Positions 10,073 to 19,015 of a DNA stretch of 64,000 nt are shown here, piece by piece; the first letter of the stretch is position 1, and every line of letters begins with the position of its first letter. The notes under the pieces were generated by a model. That model searched no databases and was not told the origin of the DNA. It worked only from the letters and a program-made list of their open reading frames with translations. The DNA comes from Rhodospirillales bacterium (lineage in GTDB: Bacteria; Pseudomonadota; Alphaproteobacteria; Rhodospirillales; Defluviicoccaceae), in NCBI GenBank assembly GCA_016712595.1, contig JADJQT010000001.1:597501-661500 (forward strand). The letters run 5' to 3'. A program made the translations under genes and the position numbers.

Positions 10073-10140
10073 CGCCACTTTCGCCCAAATGGCCTGCTTT
10101 TACTCCGCCACCGTGGCCCGGAATCGCTCCGCCGTTGACA

Positions 10141-10634
10141 GTTGACCGAGAGACCTTCCGCCCGCAGCATGACCGTCATCCACCGCGAGCCGAGGAACGG
10201 CCAAGCGGTGAACAGCCCGTCGATCCGTAGCATCAGCGCCAGATCGGCGTCGTCGTTCGCCGGCGCTGGCCGGTACACGCCCGGACCTCCTGGCTAAAAA
10301 ATCCCGCTCGACCGTCAGCTGCCCGATCTTGGCGTGCGGCGTCTCGATCTCCCGCTCGCGCGCCTCGTCCGCGTCGATGCCGACGCCCGGATCGAAGGCC
10401 GGCGCCGCGGTGTCCAGCAGCTGCTTCTTCCAGGCATAGCCCTGGTTCGGATGAACCTCATAACGCACCGCCAGGCCCGCCACCGTCGCATGCTCCCGCA
10501 GCGCCTCCAGGGCGATCCTCGCCTTCAGCGCCGCATCGAGCTGCGTCTCCTCCCGTCTTCTTCATCATCTCCCTCTTCTACGACCAGGGCCACCCCCCCG
10601 CTCCAATCAAGCCACTGGTCCCAAATCCGGGGCA
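10141..10634 (-). pseudogene. IS3-family element, truncated at orfB by IS21
   Basis: On the minus strand this is a diverged relative of the IS3 element at 34019-35285. It has the left-terminal region (TTTGGGACCAG, then GGCTTGATTGGAGCGGG), the orfA start near 10570, GLAVRYEVHPNQGYAWKKQL, then the beginning of orfB (YRPAPANDDADLALMLRIDG). It stops after CGGTCAAC at 10141, exactly where the IS21 end begins. OrfA has extra bases after MMKK and one extra C at the orfA/orfB junction, so no product is expected. Confidence 0.75.
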
Positions 10635-11152
10635 GGGGCGCACGGGCCTCGGTGGTGGTCGACCTCTGCCGTCGAGACGAAGGGCCGAGAGGTGGCCGCG
10701 ACCCACTGAGAGCGAGCGGGACAGCCGCGGCGGCCCAGGCGAACGGTTCAGCAGCCAAGCGCGAAAGCGCGCGGCACGGTCACGCCATCCGTCGAGGGTT
10801 CCCCGTCCGCCGTACCGTCGCCGGCGTGTTCCACATACAGCCGGAGCAGCCGACCTCACTCCGGGGTCCGGTGGTCACAGCGCGCGTCGCGGGCCAGACC
10901 ACCCGCCGGTCACCCGTGGACGGGAGCACGTTCGAACCCTCTGGGACCGCATCCCGCCTGCGCAACTCGTTGCGGTCCTCAGAACCGCCGTCGGCCGCCA
11001 ACTCCGCCGAACCCGCAACGGCAGCATCTCGATCAAATCGCCAATCGCTGCGTTTTGCTTATAAACGCGCACAACGATAGGCACATCGAATCGGAAACAT
11101 CCCAGAGAGTCCAGCAGTTCTCGCGCACGAATCTCATACTTGCTACCAGCTG
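10635..11152. other. GC-rich region with no identifiable gene
   Basis: About 500 bp lie between the IS3 fragment and the encapsulin gene. Open frames on both strands exist but are arginine/serine-rich, overlap each other and show no recognisable motif; they look like shadows of GC-rich DNA. The last ~100 bp, nearer the encapsulin stop, are less GC-rich. I see no RNA gene here. Confidence 0.4.
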
Positions 11153-11971
11153 CTACGCGGGATTCTCCGATTTTGGCATGATCGTACAGATCGCTTGCGC
11201 GTCGTCGAGACGGAGAACGACGCTCTCCGAAAAATAGAGGTCGTAGTGGATGCCGTCCTGACCGATGTAGCCAGCCTGCATGTCTTGACCAACAATGAAC
11301 GGGCCTACTCGCGGATCGACGATTACGCCACCTTCGATCGACGCTTTGTGAATTCCCCGGAGGAATAGCCGGCGCAAGTGTTCAAGTTGTAGTAGATCGG
11401 TGCCGGGATATCGACGGAACAGTCCATTGTAAAGAGTGGGCGACAGCGCTAGCGCGTAGGGGCCGCGCAGACCACATTCATCAAGTTTGCCGACAGCGGC
11501 GATGACATCGGTTAGAACCTGATCGAGATCGGACCAATTGCCGCCATCGACGTGGTTGCGTCCCTTGGCGGTCAGTAAACCTTCCAGACCAAAATCCGGT
11601 TGACCCTGGTAGATCGTTTCCTCTTCACGGGCGGCAACAGCCTCGGCTGCTTCCTCCGCTGGCGCTAAATCGAACGGCATGCCGTTCTCCAGATATCCCG
11701 CGAGGCGGCGGATGCTCAATCGAAAGCTCTTACGAATCATCGGCACCGAAATGGCCCGACCGATGACCGAGCCCGCCTCATCGCTAGCCGGTTGGCGGCA
11801 ATATCCGTCATTGCCGACCTCGATCGTCGTCAAACCCGGACCGTAGGGGCCGTCGATATCGAGGAAGCGTCGCGCTGTCAGCCGATCACGAGCGGCCCCC
11901 ACGGCAGCATCGTCAATCATCTTCCAAACGGCCTCGCCGAACGGGGCCTGCTGCCTATTTAAGTAGTTCAT
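11153..11971 (-). CDS. Encapsulin shell protein, family 1
   Basis: A 272-residue HK97-fold protein that self-assembles into a protein nanocompartment. Family 1 features are the N-terminal helix (NRQQAPFGEAVWKMIDDAAV), the GPYGPGLTTIEVG segment, VPMIRKSFRLSIRRL, the E-loop-like YQGQPDFGLEGLLTAKG, and the C-terminal DLYFSESVVLRLDDAQAICT. Length is normal for the family. The gene starts 3 nt after the stop of the encapsulated ferritin gene, so the two form one transcript, cargo first. Together they make an iron-storing compartment in which the shell limits access and the ferritin oxidises Fe(II). Confidence 0.95.
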   Translation of the reverse strand: MNYLNRQQAPFGEAVWKMIDDAAVGAARDRLTARRFLDIDGPYGPGLTTIEVGNDGYCRQPASDEAGSVIGRAISVPMIRKSFRLSIRRLAGYLENGMPFDLAPAEEAAEAVAAREEETIYQGQPDFGLEGLLTAKGRNHVDGGNWSDLDQVLTDVIAAVGKLDECGLRGPYALALSPTLYNGLFRRYPGTDLLQLEHLRRLFLRGIHKASIEGGVIVDPRVGPFIVGQDMQAGYIGQDGIHYDLYFSESVVLRLDDAQAICTIMPKSENPA

Positions 11972-11974
11972 TAG

Positions 11975-12367
11975 TCAGTTCCCCCCATCTTTCAGCGTGC
12001 CAATGGTAAACTTATTCACTGGTTTCGCGTCCGAAGCGTCGCTGGAAGACGTTGCTGCGTCACCACTGGTTTCCGTCTCTTCGACCTCAAGGATCGGCAC
12101 TTCTGTAAATAAATACGTCTTCATCATCTCGCCCCAGTTCGGATCGGACCGGCGGAGCCATTCCAGGACCATTGAGGCGTGTTCCATCTCCTCACGCATG
12201 TTGTGCAGGAGAATTTCTTTCAATGCGACATCTTCGCAGTCGTCTGCGCGTTGACGATACCAGTCGACCGCCTCTAGTTCTTCGATCAGCGATACGATTG
12301 CCTGATGATGGGTGATCGTGGCCCGCGAGAGTCGTTCTCGTGGGGCATGAAGACTTTCACTCGACAT
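11975..12367 (-). CDS. Encapsulated ferritin-like protein (EncFtn cargo)
   Basis: A 130-residue two-helix ferritin-like protein. The metal ligands expected for EncFtn are present in SLIEELEAVDWYRQR and NMREEMEHASMVLEWL (Glu, Glu and His). After an acidic, Ser/Thr-rich linker of about 40 residues, the protein ends in FTIGTLKDGGN, a typical encapsulin-targeting peptide that docks on the inner shell. Start chosen at ATG 12367 with AGGTGA 6-7 nt upstream; the longer frame to 12445 adds an unrelated N-terminus. It is the first gene of the encapsulin operon. Confidence 0.94.
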   Translation of the reverse strand: MSSESLHAPRERLSRATITHHQAIVSLIEELEAVDWYRQRADDCEDVALKEILLHNMREEMEHASMVLEWLRRSDPNWGEMMKTYLFTEVPILEVEETETSGDAATSSSDASDAKPVNKFTIGTLKDGGN

Positions 12368-12484
12368 TGAGTCACCTGTTTTTGTGTTGCGCAACGTGAT
12401 ACGTCCGGATGCCGCCGAACGGGATATGAAGACCAGACTGCCCAAGCGCGGCTACGATGCATGTAGGGCGCGAAATGTCCTGTT

Positions 12485-12507
12485 CGAGGATCTTAGCTAT
12501 ATCCTCG
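12485..12507 (-). terminator. Hairpin after purH
   Basis: CGAGGAT at 12485-12491 and ATCCTCG at 12501-12507 form a 7-bp perfect stem with a 9-nt loop, starting 6 nt after the purH stop codon. No T run follows on the minus strand, so it may be a weak terminator or an mRNA-stabilising hairpin between purH and the encapsulin operon. Confidence 0.4.
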
Positions 12508-12512
12508 CAGGG

Positions 12513-14084
12513 TTAATGGCGAAAATGTCTAAGACCCGTGAACAGCATCGCCATTCCCCGCTCGTTCGCCGCGCCGATAACCTCGGCGTCACGCACAGAA
12601 CCGCCGGGTTGGACTACAGCGGTTGCGCCCGCATCGGCACAGACGAGAAGACCATCGGGGAAGGGGAAAAAGGCATCCGATCCCACGACCGAACCCAGGG
12701 TGCGAGACTGAGGCTCGCCAGCGGCTTGGCGAACCTCCTCCGCCTTCCAGGCGGCAATGCGGGCGGCGTCAACCCGGCTCATCTGTCCAGCACCGATTCC
12801 GACTGTGGCTCCATTCTTCACAAAGACGATGGCATTCGATTTGACGTGCTTGGCGACGACGAAAGCGAGATCGAGATCAGTTCGTTCAGAGTGTGACGGA
12901 GCCCGTTCCGTTGCGACCTTCAGTTCTGTGCCGAGCGTTGCCGTATCGCGCTCCTGAATCAGGAGCCCACCAGTCAGCGACCGCAGAGTAAATCCCGGCA
13001 ACGCCGCGTCCGGCACCGCTCCCGCAACGAGAACGCGGAGATTTTTCTTCGCCGCAAGGATTGTTCTCGCCTCGTCGTCAATGGCGGGTGCGATCACCAC
13101 TTCAACAAACAACTTGCCGATTTCTTGAGCCGTAATTCCGTCGAGAACCCGGTTGACCGCGACAATGCCACCGAAGGCGCTGATTGGATCGCAAGCCAAC
13201 GCCTTTCGCCAGGCATCGGTCAGCGTTGGGCCAATTGCGACGCCGCAGGGATTGGCGTGCTTAATGATGGCGACCGCCGGAGGGGAAAACTCGGCGACCA
13301 ATTCGAAGGCGGCATCGGTGTCATTGAGGTTGTTGTAGCTCAGTTCCTTGCCCTGGATTTGTTGGGCAGTAGCAACGCCCGGCCTACTGCCGGTGGTTGC
13401 GTAAAATGCCGCCGCTTGGTGTGGATTTTCCCCGTAGCGCATCGTCTGTCGCAAGGTTGCCGCGAGGGTTAGCTGATTGGGGAATCGTTCGCCTTCTACG
13501 TTCGCGAACCAGGCGGCGATGGCTGCATCATATGCCGCCGTGCGTGCGTAAGATTTTGCGGCCAGTTTCCGGCGCAACTCGGCGGTGGTTGCACCGTTCG
13601 CGGCGATCATCGTTTCGATTACGGTCGCATAGTCGGCTGGGTCGACGACGACAGTGACAAAGGCGTGGTTTTTGGATGCCGCGCGAATGAGTGCCGGGCC
13701 ACCGATGTCGATGTTTTCGATACAATCATCGAACGCGGCGCCTTTCGCGACGGTTGCCTCGAAGGGATAAAGATTGACGACGAGCAGGTCGATCGGGCGG
13801 ATGTCGTGCTCGATCATCGCTCGCTCATGCTCTGAATTGCCGCGTACAGCCAGCAGTCCGCCGTGGATACGCGGCTGGAGGGTTTTGACCCTGCCGTCCA
13901 TGATCTCAGGAAAGCCTGTGTACGAAGCGACCTCCGTCACCGGTATTCCTGCCGCCGAAAGAGCCTTCGCCGATCCGCCTGTCGAGAGGATCTCAACGTC
14001 GCGCGTGGCCAGGAAATGACCGAGCTCGATTAGCCCGGTCTTGTCGGACACGGAAATGAGGGCGCGGCGGATTGGATCGGACAT
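12513..14084 (-). CDS. purH: Bifunctional AICAR transformylase/IMP cyclohydrolase
   Basis: A 523-residue cytosolic enzyme for the last two steps of de novo IMP synthesis. The N-terminal MGS-like cyclohydrolase domain (about 1-150) has RRALISVSDKTGL, ILSTGGSAKAL, GRVKTLQPRIHGGLLAVR and NIDIGGPALIRAASKNH. The C-terminal transformylase domain has LRYGENPHQ-like MRYGENPHQAAAFY, AIIKHANPCGVAIG, KHVKSNAIVFVKNGATVGIGAGQM and RVDAARIAAWKA. Length is normal. It starts at ATG 14084 and lies upstream of the encapsulin operon on the same strand, 145 bp apart, probably as a separate unit. Clearly chromosomal and intact. Confidence 0.97.
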   Translation of the reverse strand: MSDPIRRALISVSDKTGLIELGHFLATRDVEILSTGGSAKALSAAGIPVTEVASYTGFPEIMDGRVKTLQPRIHGGLLAVRGNSEHERAMIEHDIRPIDLLVVNLYPFEATVAKGAAFDDCIENIDIGGPALIRAASKNHAFVTVVVDPADYATVIETMIAANGATTAELRRKLAAKSYARTAAYDAAIAAWFANVEGERFPNQLTLAATLRQTMRYGENPHQAAAFYATTGSRPGVATAQQIQGKELSYNNLNDTDAAFELVAEFSPPAVAIIKHANPCGVAIGPTLTDAWRKALACDPISAFGGIVAVNRVLDGITAQEIGKLFVEVVIAPAIDDEARTILAAKKNLRVLVAGAVPDAALPGFTLRSLTGGLLIQERDTATLGTELKVATERAPSHSERTDLDLAFVVAKHVKSNAIVFVKNGATVGIGAGQMSRVDAARIAAWKAEEVRQAAGEPQSRTLGSVVGSDAFFPFPDGLLVCADAGATAVVQPGGSVRDAEVIGAANERGMAMLFTGLRHFRH

Positions 14085-14200
14085 AAGCGTAGTCCCCTAT
14101 TTTCGTCATTCTGTCGGGATACGGGCACGATAGCGTGGCCGTTCTCTCCGGTCGAGCGGCGATGCGCCTTTGCGCGGCGGGGCGCGCGCATTAGAGTGCT

Positions 14201-14920
14201 GTGCGAGCGATTCGCGCCCGAGCCCGCCCGAGGTTAAGTCCGGTGCACAAAGATGTTTTGTTTTCCCAAGGCGTAAATGAAGCGCTCGGTGCGTTGTCGC
14301 TCGTTGATCCTGTTATGGAGCGGCTCATTCATATGTTCGGTGCATGCTCACTCGCGCCTGCATGGGATCGTTCTCCTTATGAGAGTCTCGTTCGCTCGGT
14401 CACGCATCAACAGCTTCGCGGCAGCGTTGCCGAAAAGATTCTTGGCCGCCTTATTGCTCTGTTTCCCAGCCAAGCATTTCCCAGACCCGAGGATATCGAG
14501 GCCGCCGATGAGGCAGCGCTGCGCGGGGCAGGCCTGTCCGCAAATAAAATCGCTTCGTTGCGCGACATCGCCCGGCATGCGATCGAGGGAAAATTGCCAA
14601 CCCGCGTTGAGGCCGAATCGATGGACGACGCTGAACTGGTGTTTAGTTTGACGGCCATCCGTGGAGTCGGGCGATGGACCGTGGAGATGATGTTGATATT
14701 TACGCTGGGACGACTCGATGTCTTTCCGGCTGATGATTTCGGGGTGCGGAACGGCATGCGCCTTGCCTACGGTTTTGATGCGATGCCGACGAAGCGGCAA
14801 GCACAGACCGACGCCCAAACTTGGCAGCCATACCGCTCCATCGCGAGTTGGTATTTGTGGCGCGTGTCTGCTGTGAAGTCGCCCCCGTCCTCAGTGAGAG
14901 AATCCGAATTGTCTGACTGA
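14201..14920 (+). CDS. DNA-3-methyladenine glycosylase II (AlkA-like)
   Basis: A 239-residue HhH-GPD base-excision enzyme that removes alkylated bases. The helix-hairpin-helix plus catalytic Asp motif is seen in LTAIRGVGRWTVEMMLIF followed by LGRLDVFPADDFGVRNG (Asp in PADD). N-terminal features include LVRSVTHQQLRGSVAEKILG. The C-terminal W-PYRSIASWYLWR matches the family end. The start codon is uncertain: GTG 14201 is the furthest upstream and GTG 14243 is possible. It lies divergent from purH with 116 bp between. Confidence 0.9.
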   Translation: MRAIRARARPRLSPVHKDVLFSQGVNEALGALSLVDPVMERLIHMFGACSLAPAWDRSPYESLVRSVTHQQLRGSVAEKILGRLIALFPSQAFPRPEDIEAADEAALRGAGLSANKIASLRDIARHAIEGKLPTRVEAESMDDAELVFSLTAIRGVGRWTVEMMLIFTLGRLDVFPADDFGVRNGMRLAYGFDAMPTKRQAQTDAQTWQPYRSIASWYLWRVSAVKSPPSSVRESELSD

Positions 14921-15085
14921 ACGGATGCCGCGTTCTTGTCGTGTTTCCGTCGTGTGCCATTGGGCTAGAGCTTGTGGGCATGCGATCCGTTTGTGACTTT
15001 TATCGAGCCGGCGCACGGGCCCCAGAGCTTTTACGTGTCCGAGCCTATCTGCCGAATTGACGGCGCGTCTACCAAGGTAAACGCC

Positions 15086-16609
15086 ATGCCCTATCGGTCC
15101 TTGCGCGACTTCATCGAACGCCTGGAAAAGGATGGTCGATTGGTAAGGGTTCGCGAACCTGTCTCACCTGTGTTGGAGATGACAGAGATTCAGACGCGAC
15201 TGCTGGCGGAACGGGGGCCGGCGGTCCTGTTCGAAAACGTCGTGCGCCAGGATGGCAGCAGTTACGGAATGCCTGTTCTCGTCAATCTGTTTGGCACGGT
15301 TGAGCGTGTGGCCTGGGGAATGAGTCGGGAACCGCATCAATTGCGCGAAGTGGGCGAAATGCTCGCCTTCCTTCGCCAACCCGAGCCGCCGGGGGGCTGG
15401 CGGGAGGCCCTCGATATGCTGCCGTTGCTTCGAACGGTGATGGCGATGCGTCCGAAGGTCGTGCGCTCGGCGCCGTGCCAAGAGATCGTGCTGGAAGGAG
15501 ACGAGATCGATCTTGCCCGCCTGCCGATCCAGTCGTGCTGGCCAGGGGAACCGGCGCCGCTGATTACGTGGCCGCTTGTGGTAACCCAAGGGCCGAGTTC
15601 CGGTAAGTCTGGCGGAGACCGACGGGACGTTTTTAACCTCGGCATCTATCGGATGCAGGTCACCGGCCGCAACACTTCGCTCATGCGCTGGCTTAAGCAT
15701 CGCGGAGGCGCCCAGCACCATGCACGCTGGAAGGCTGAGCGGCCGGACCCACTTCCAGCCGCAGCGGTTATCGGTGCTGATCCGGGAACGATTCTCGCCG
15801 CAGTCACCCCCGTGCCGGACACGCTCTCGGAGTATCAATTTGCCGGTCTCTTGCGAGGTAGCAAGCTTGAACTTGTCGATTGCAAGACGATACCACTGAA
15901 AGTGCCTGCAGAGGCTGAGATCGTTCTCGAAGGCTTGGTTTCGCTTGACGAATACGAAGATGAGGGACCCTACGGCGATCATACCGGCTATTACAACGCC
16001 ATAGAGCCCTTTCCGGTTTTCCGCATTACCGCGATCACTATGCGGAAAAAGCCAATTTATCTGTCGACGTTCACCGGTCGTCCGCCCGATGAGCCATCGG
16101 TTCTGGGGGAAGCGCTGAACGATGTTTTCGTCCCGCTCCTTACTCAGCAGTTTCCCGAGATCGTCGATTTTTGGCTGCCGCCGGAGGCCTGCTCATACCG
16201 GCTGGCCGTCGTCGCAATGAAAAAATCTTATCCTGGTCATGCCAAGCGCGTCATGCTCGCGGTCTGGTCCTATCTGCGCCAGTTCATGTACACCAAGTTC
16301 GTTATCGTTGTTGACGCGCATATATCGGCGCGCGATTGGAAGGATGTAATTTGGGCACTATCGACGAACGTCGATCCGGCACGCGATATCACGGTGATCG
16401 AGAACACGCCGATCGACTATCTCGACTTCGCCTCTCCCGTGTCCGGTCTTGGCAGCAAACTGGGCATTGATGCGACGGCAAAGATCTCGCCCGAGACCGA
16501 TCGCGAATGGGGGCGGTCAATTCGCATGAGCGAGGATATTGTGGACCTCGTCACTCAAAAATGGGTGAAGTATGGCCTGCCGGGACGCGGGCACCCAATC
16601 TGGAAGTAA
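15086..16609 (+). CDS. ubiD: UbiD-family decarboxylase
   Basis: A 507-residue prenylated-FMN-dependent decarboxylase. In the ubiquinone pathway UbiD removes the carboxyl group from 3-polyprenyl-4-hydroxybenzoate. Seen: MPYRSLRDFIERLEKDGRLV at the start, CWPGEPAPLITWPLVVTQGP, NLGIYRMQVTGRNTSLMRW, the EGPYGDHTGYYN block, and KKPIYLSTFTGRPPDEPSVL near the active site. Start chosen at ATG 15086, as the open frame to 14972 adds an unrelated N-terminus. No ubiX partner is next to it. A non-ubiquinone substrate is possible, but this chromosomal single copy is most likely the ubiquinone enzyme. Confidence 0.88.
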   Translation: MPYRSLRDFIERLEKDGRLVRVREPVSPVLEMTEIQTRLLAERGPAVLFENVVRQDGSSYGMPVLVNLFGTVERVAWGMSREPHQLREVGEMLAFLRQPEPPGGWREALDMLPLLRTVMAMRPKVVRSAPCQEIVLEGDEIDLARLPIQSCWPGEPAPLITWPLVVTQGPSSGKSGGDRRDVFNLGIYRMQVTGRNTSLMRWLKHRGGAQHHARWKAERPDPLPAAAVIGADPGTILAAVTPVPDTLSEYQFAGLLRGSKLELVDCKTIPLKVPAEAEIVLEGLVSLDEYEDEGPYGDHTGYYNAIEPFPVFRITAITMRKKPIYLSTFTGRPPDEPSVLGEALNDVFVPLLTQQFPEIVDFWLPPEACSYRLAVVAMKKSYPGHAKRVMLAVWSYLRQFMYTKFVIVVDAHISARDWKDVIWALSTNVDPARDITVIENTPIDYLDFASPVSGLGSKLGIDATAKISPETDREWGRSIRMSEDIVDLVTQKWVKYGLPGRGHPIWK

Positions 16610-16663
16610 GAATTAATCGCATGGAGGTCCGGCCGTGCCCGATACGAGGTCAAGAAACGCTCG

Positions 16664-18274
16664 ATGAATGATATGTCTGATCGCACGATACGAAATGAGG
16701 GCCTCGTCGCCCGCTCATGGCCCTTTGTCGAGGCGCGCGCACTTCTTGACCGACATCGCGACGGCGCAGGCAATAAGGAATACGTGCTGTTCGAGACGGG
16801 ATATGGGCCCTCAGGCTTGCCGCATATCGGCACGTTTGGCGAAGTGGTGCGCACGACAATGGTGCGTCGCGCTTTCTCGCTACTTTCGGACATCCCGACG
16901 CGGCTTTTCGCATTCTCAGACGATATGGACGCATTGCGCAAGGTGCCGGATAACGTTCCGAACCAAGGGATGCTGCGCGAATTCCTTGGCCGTCCGCTTA
17001 CAGACATTCCTGATCCATTTGGTACGCACACGAGTTTCGGCGAGCACAACAATGCACGCCTGCGCGCTTTTCTCGATCAGTTCGGATTCGAATATGAATT
17101 CATGAGTGCCACAGCGTGCTATCGCGGCGGCCATTTTGACGCGGCTCTTCGCTTGGCACTACAACACTATGACCAAATTATGGATGTTATTCTGCCGACA
17201 CTGGGCGCCGAGCGTCGTGCAACCTACAGTCCGTTCTTGCCGATTTCGGTCAAAAACGGATGCGTCCTCCAGGTTCCGGTTATCGCTCGCGACGTAGATG
17301 CCGGAACGATCGTTTACCGAGACGAGTCTGGTAAGGCCGTTGAAACGCCGGTCACCGGTGGGTGTTGCAAGTTGCAATGGAAGGCCGACTGGGCGATGCG
17401 ATGGACGGCGCTCGGCGTCGACTATGAGATGGCGGGCAAGGATCTGATCGACTCCGTCCGTTTGTCGAGTCGAATTTGTTCGCTGATGGGTGGTCGTCCA
17501 CCTCACAACTTTATCTATGAACTTTTTCTCGATGAGAACGGAGAAAAGATATCTAAGTCGCGAGGAAATGGGTTGGCCGTAGAGGATTGGTTAAAATACT
17601 CCCCAGCTGAGAGCCTGTCCTATTTTATGTTTCAAAAACCTAAGTCAGCTAAGCGACTTTATTTTGGAATTATCCCAAAGTCTGTCGATGATTATAGAGA
17701 TCATTTGCGCCGCTATGAGGGGCAAGCGCCAGCCGCGCGTCTCGATAATCCTGTCTGGCACATTCACGCGGGTGACCCACCGCATGCCGACATTGACCTC
17801 AGTTTCGCGGCTCTGCTCAACCTGGTTGGTGTTTGCCACAGTGAAGATAAGCTCGTGATCTGGCATTTTGTATCACGCTCTTGGCCAGCGGCAACGCCAC
17901 AAACCGCCCCAATGGTGGACCGCCTGATCGAATACGCCATCGCGTTCTACCGTGATTTTGTCAAGCCGGCCCAATGCTATCGGCGACCGACTCTCGACGA
18001 GACACAAGCCCTCGAGGACTTGGCGAATGAGTTGAGCGCGATCGATGGCGCGACTGACGCGGGAAGCCTTCAGTCACTGGTTTTTGAGATAGGCAAGCGG
18101 CATGCTTGCTTTTCGGATCTCAAGGCGTGGTTTCGAGCGCTCTACGAGATTTTACTCGGCCAGTCGGAAGGCCCACGCATTGGCTCGTTCATCGCTCTCT
18201 ATGGAGTTGCAGAGACCATATCACTCGTCCGATCCGCGATCGCCGGGCAGAACCTGAAGGACGACGATACATAA
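16664..18274 (+). CDS. lysS: Lysyl-tRNA synthetase, class I
   Basis: A 536-residue class I LysRS, the archaeal-type enzyme also used by many alphaproteobacteria instead of the class II form. It charges tRNA-Lys with lysine in the cytosol. The HIGH motif appears as HIGT (residues 54-57) in GYGPSGLPHIGTFGEV, and the KMSKS loop as EKISKSRGNG (about residue 293). AGKDLIDS and the ELFLDENGEKIS block are typical. The helical C-terminal domain is complete. It follows ubiD by 54 bp and ends in a terminator overlapping its stop. Confidence 0.96.
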   Translation: MNDMSDRTIRNEGLVARSWPFVEARALLDRHRDGAGNKEYVLFETGYGPSGLPHIGTFGEVVRTTMVRRAFSLLSDIPTRLFAFSDDMDALRKVPDNVPNQGMLREFLGRPLTDIPDPFGTHTSFGEHNNARLRAFLDQFGFEYEFMSATACYRGGHFDAALRLALQHYDQIMDVILPTLGAERRATYSPFLPISVKNGCVLQVPVIARDVDAGTIVYRDESGKAVETPVTGGCCKLQWKADWAMRWTALGVDYEMAGKDLIDSVRLSSRICSLMGGRPPHNFIYELFLDENGEKISKSRGNGLAVEDWLKYSPAESLSYFMFQKPKSAKRLYFGIIPKSVDDYRDHLRRYEGQAPAARLDNPVWHIHAGDPPHADIDLSFAALLNLVGVCHSEDKLVIWHFVSRSWPAATPQTAPMVDRLIEYAIAFYRDFVKPAQCYRRPTLDETQALEDLANELSAIDGATDAGSLQSLVFEIGKRHACFSDLKAWFRALYEILLGQSEGPRIGSFIALYGVAETISLVRSAIAGQNLKDDDT

Positions 18275-18302
18275 AGGGCGCGCGGTTCGCCCTTTGCTTT
18301 TC
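18273..18302. terminator. Terminator between convergent lysS and the repressor gene
   Basis: AAAGGGCG (18273-18280) and CGCCCTTT (18288-18295) form an 8-bp perfect stem with a 7-nt loop, followed by a T-rich GCTTTTC. The left arm overlaps the lysS stop codon. Placed between convergent genes, it can serve both strands. Confidence 0.8.
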
Positions 18303-18324
18303 TCGGATCATGGTTAAGCGCTGG

Positions 18325-18957
18325 TTATTGACTCGCCCAGACGATGCGGGCGATCCAATCAACATCTTCCGCCGCCAGCCATCGATCGGGGTGTTCGGTA
18401 TTAAGCGAGCTTAATTCGACCTTATAGGCGGTGCGCCGACGAAGCGCCTTGGCCATTACCTCTCCCTCACGGGACCTTAAGACAACGCGGTCGCCGCGAC
18501 GCAATTCGGCGCTAGGCGAGACGATAATCATGTCGCCATCGCGATAGACTGGCTCCATGCTATCCCCGCTAATTTCCAGCGCGTACGCGTGTGGGTCGCC
18601 CACATTTAGAAACGGAATTTCTTCCCAGCTTCCACCTGACGGATATCCGGCATCGTCGAAATAGCCGGCTGTTCCAGCCTGGGCGAAGCCGATTACGGGG
18701 ATATTCTGGTAGGCAGTAGCTCCACCGCTTTCGCCGATTTGGGAAACAAAATCCGCCAAACTCGCATTTGTCGCTGAAAGGATCTTCGAGATACTTTCGG
18801 TGCTCGGCCACCGCTCCTTTCCGTCACGCGATTTTCGCTTGCTTTTGTTGAAAGTGGTGGGGTCGAGTCCCGCGCGACGGGCAAGCCCGGACGGGGACAG
18901 CTCGTTCTTACGAGCGAGTCGGTCAATAGCGTTCCAGATGTCTGAATGCCTGAGCAT
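18325..18957 (-). CDS. S24-family LexA/cI-like transcriptional regulator
   Basis: A 210-residue protein with an N-terminal helix-turn-helix (NELSPSGLARRAGLDPTTFN, about residues 16-35) and a C-terminal S24 peptidase-like domain. The latter has the Ser of ALEISGDSMEPVYRDGDMII and a Lys in GEVMAKALRRR, the catalytic dyad of self-cleaving repressors. Start ATG 18957 is preferred because GAGGGA lies about 9 nt upstream; ATG 18975 is the alternative. It is divergent from the SOS-type promoter of the phage-like module, so it may control it. Similar genes are also found as ordinary chromosomal genes in alphaproteobacteria. Confidence 0.88.
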   Translation of the reverse strand: MLRHSDIWNAIDRLARKNELSPSGLARRAGLDPTTFNKSKRKSRDGKERWPSTESISKILSATNASLADFVSQIGESGGATAYQNIPVIGFAQAGTAGYFDDAGYPSGGSWEEIPFLNVGDPHAYALEISGDSMEPVYRDGDMIIVSPSAELRRGDRVVLRSREGEVMAKALRRRTAYKVELSSLNTEHPDRWLAAEDVDWIARIVWASQ

Positions 18958-19015
18958 GGGAACATGGTCCCTCATCTCGAACGATCGTGCAGTAGGAACA
19001 TATTGCTAGAAATTA

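Larger units (their letters stand above)
7529..10140 (+). mobile_element. IS21-family insertion sequence, inactivated
   Basis: The element contains istA and istB in the standard order with a 4-nt overlap. The left end begins TGTGTAGGGCGGTGAC. The right end, read inwards from 10140, begins TGTCAACGGCGGAGCG and contains CGGTGGCGGAGTAAAAGCAG, resembling the left GGGCGGTGACAAAGTAGGCC. Both genes are broken. The left flank is a methyltransferase fragment, while the right flank is the middle of an IS3-family orfB, so no target duplication can be recognised and a rearrangement must have followed insertion. Confidence 0.75.
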
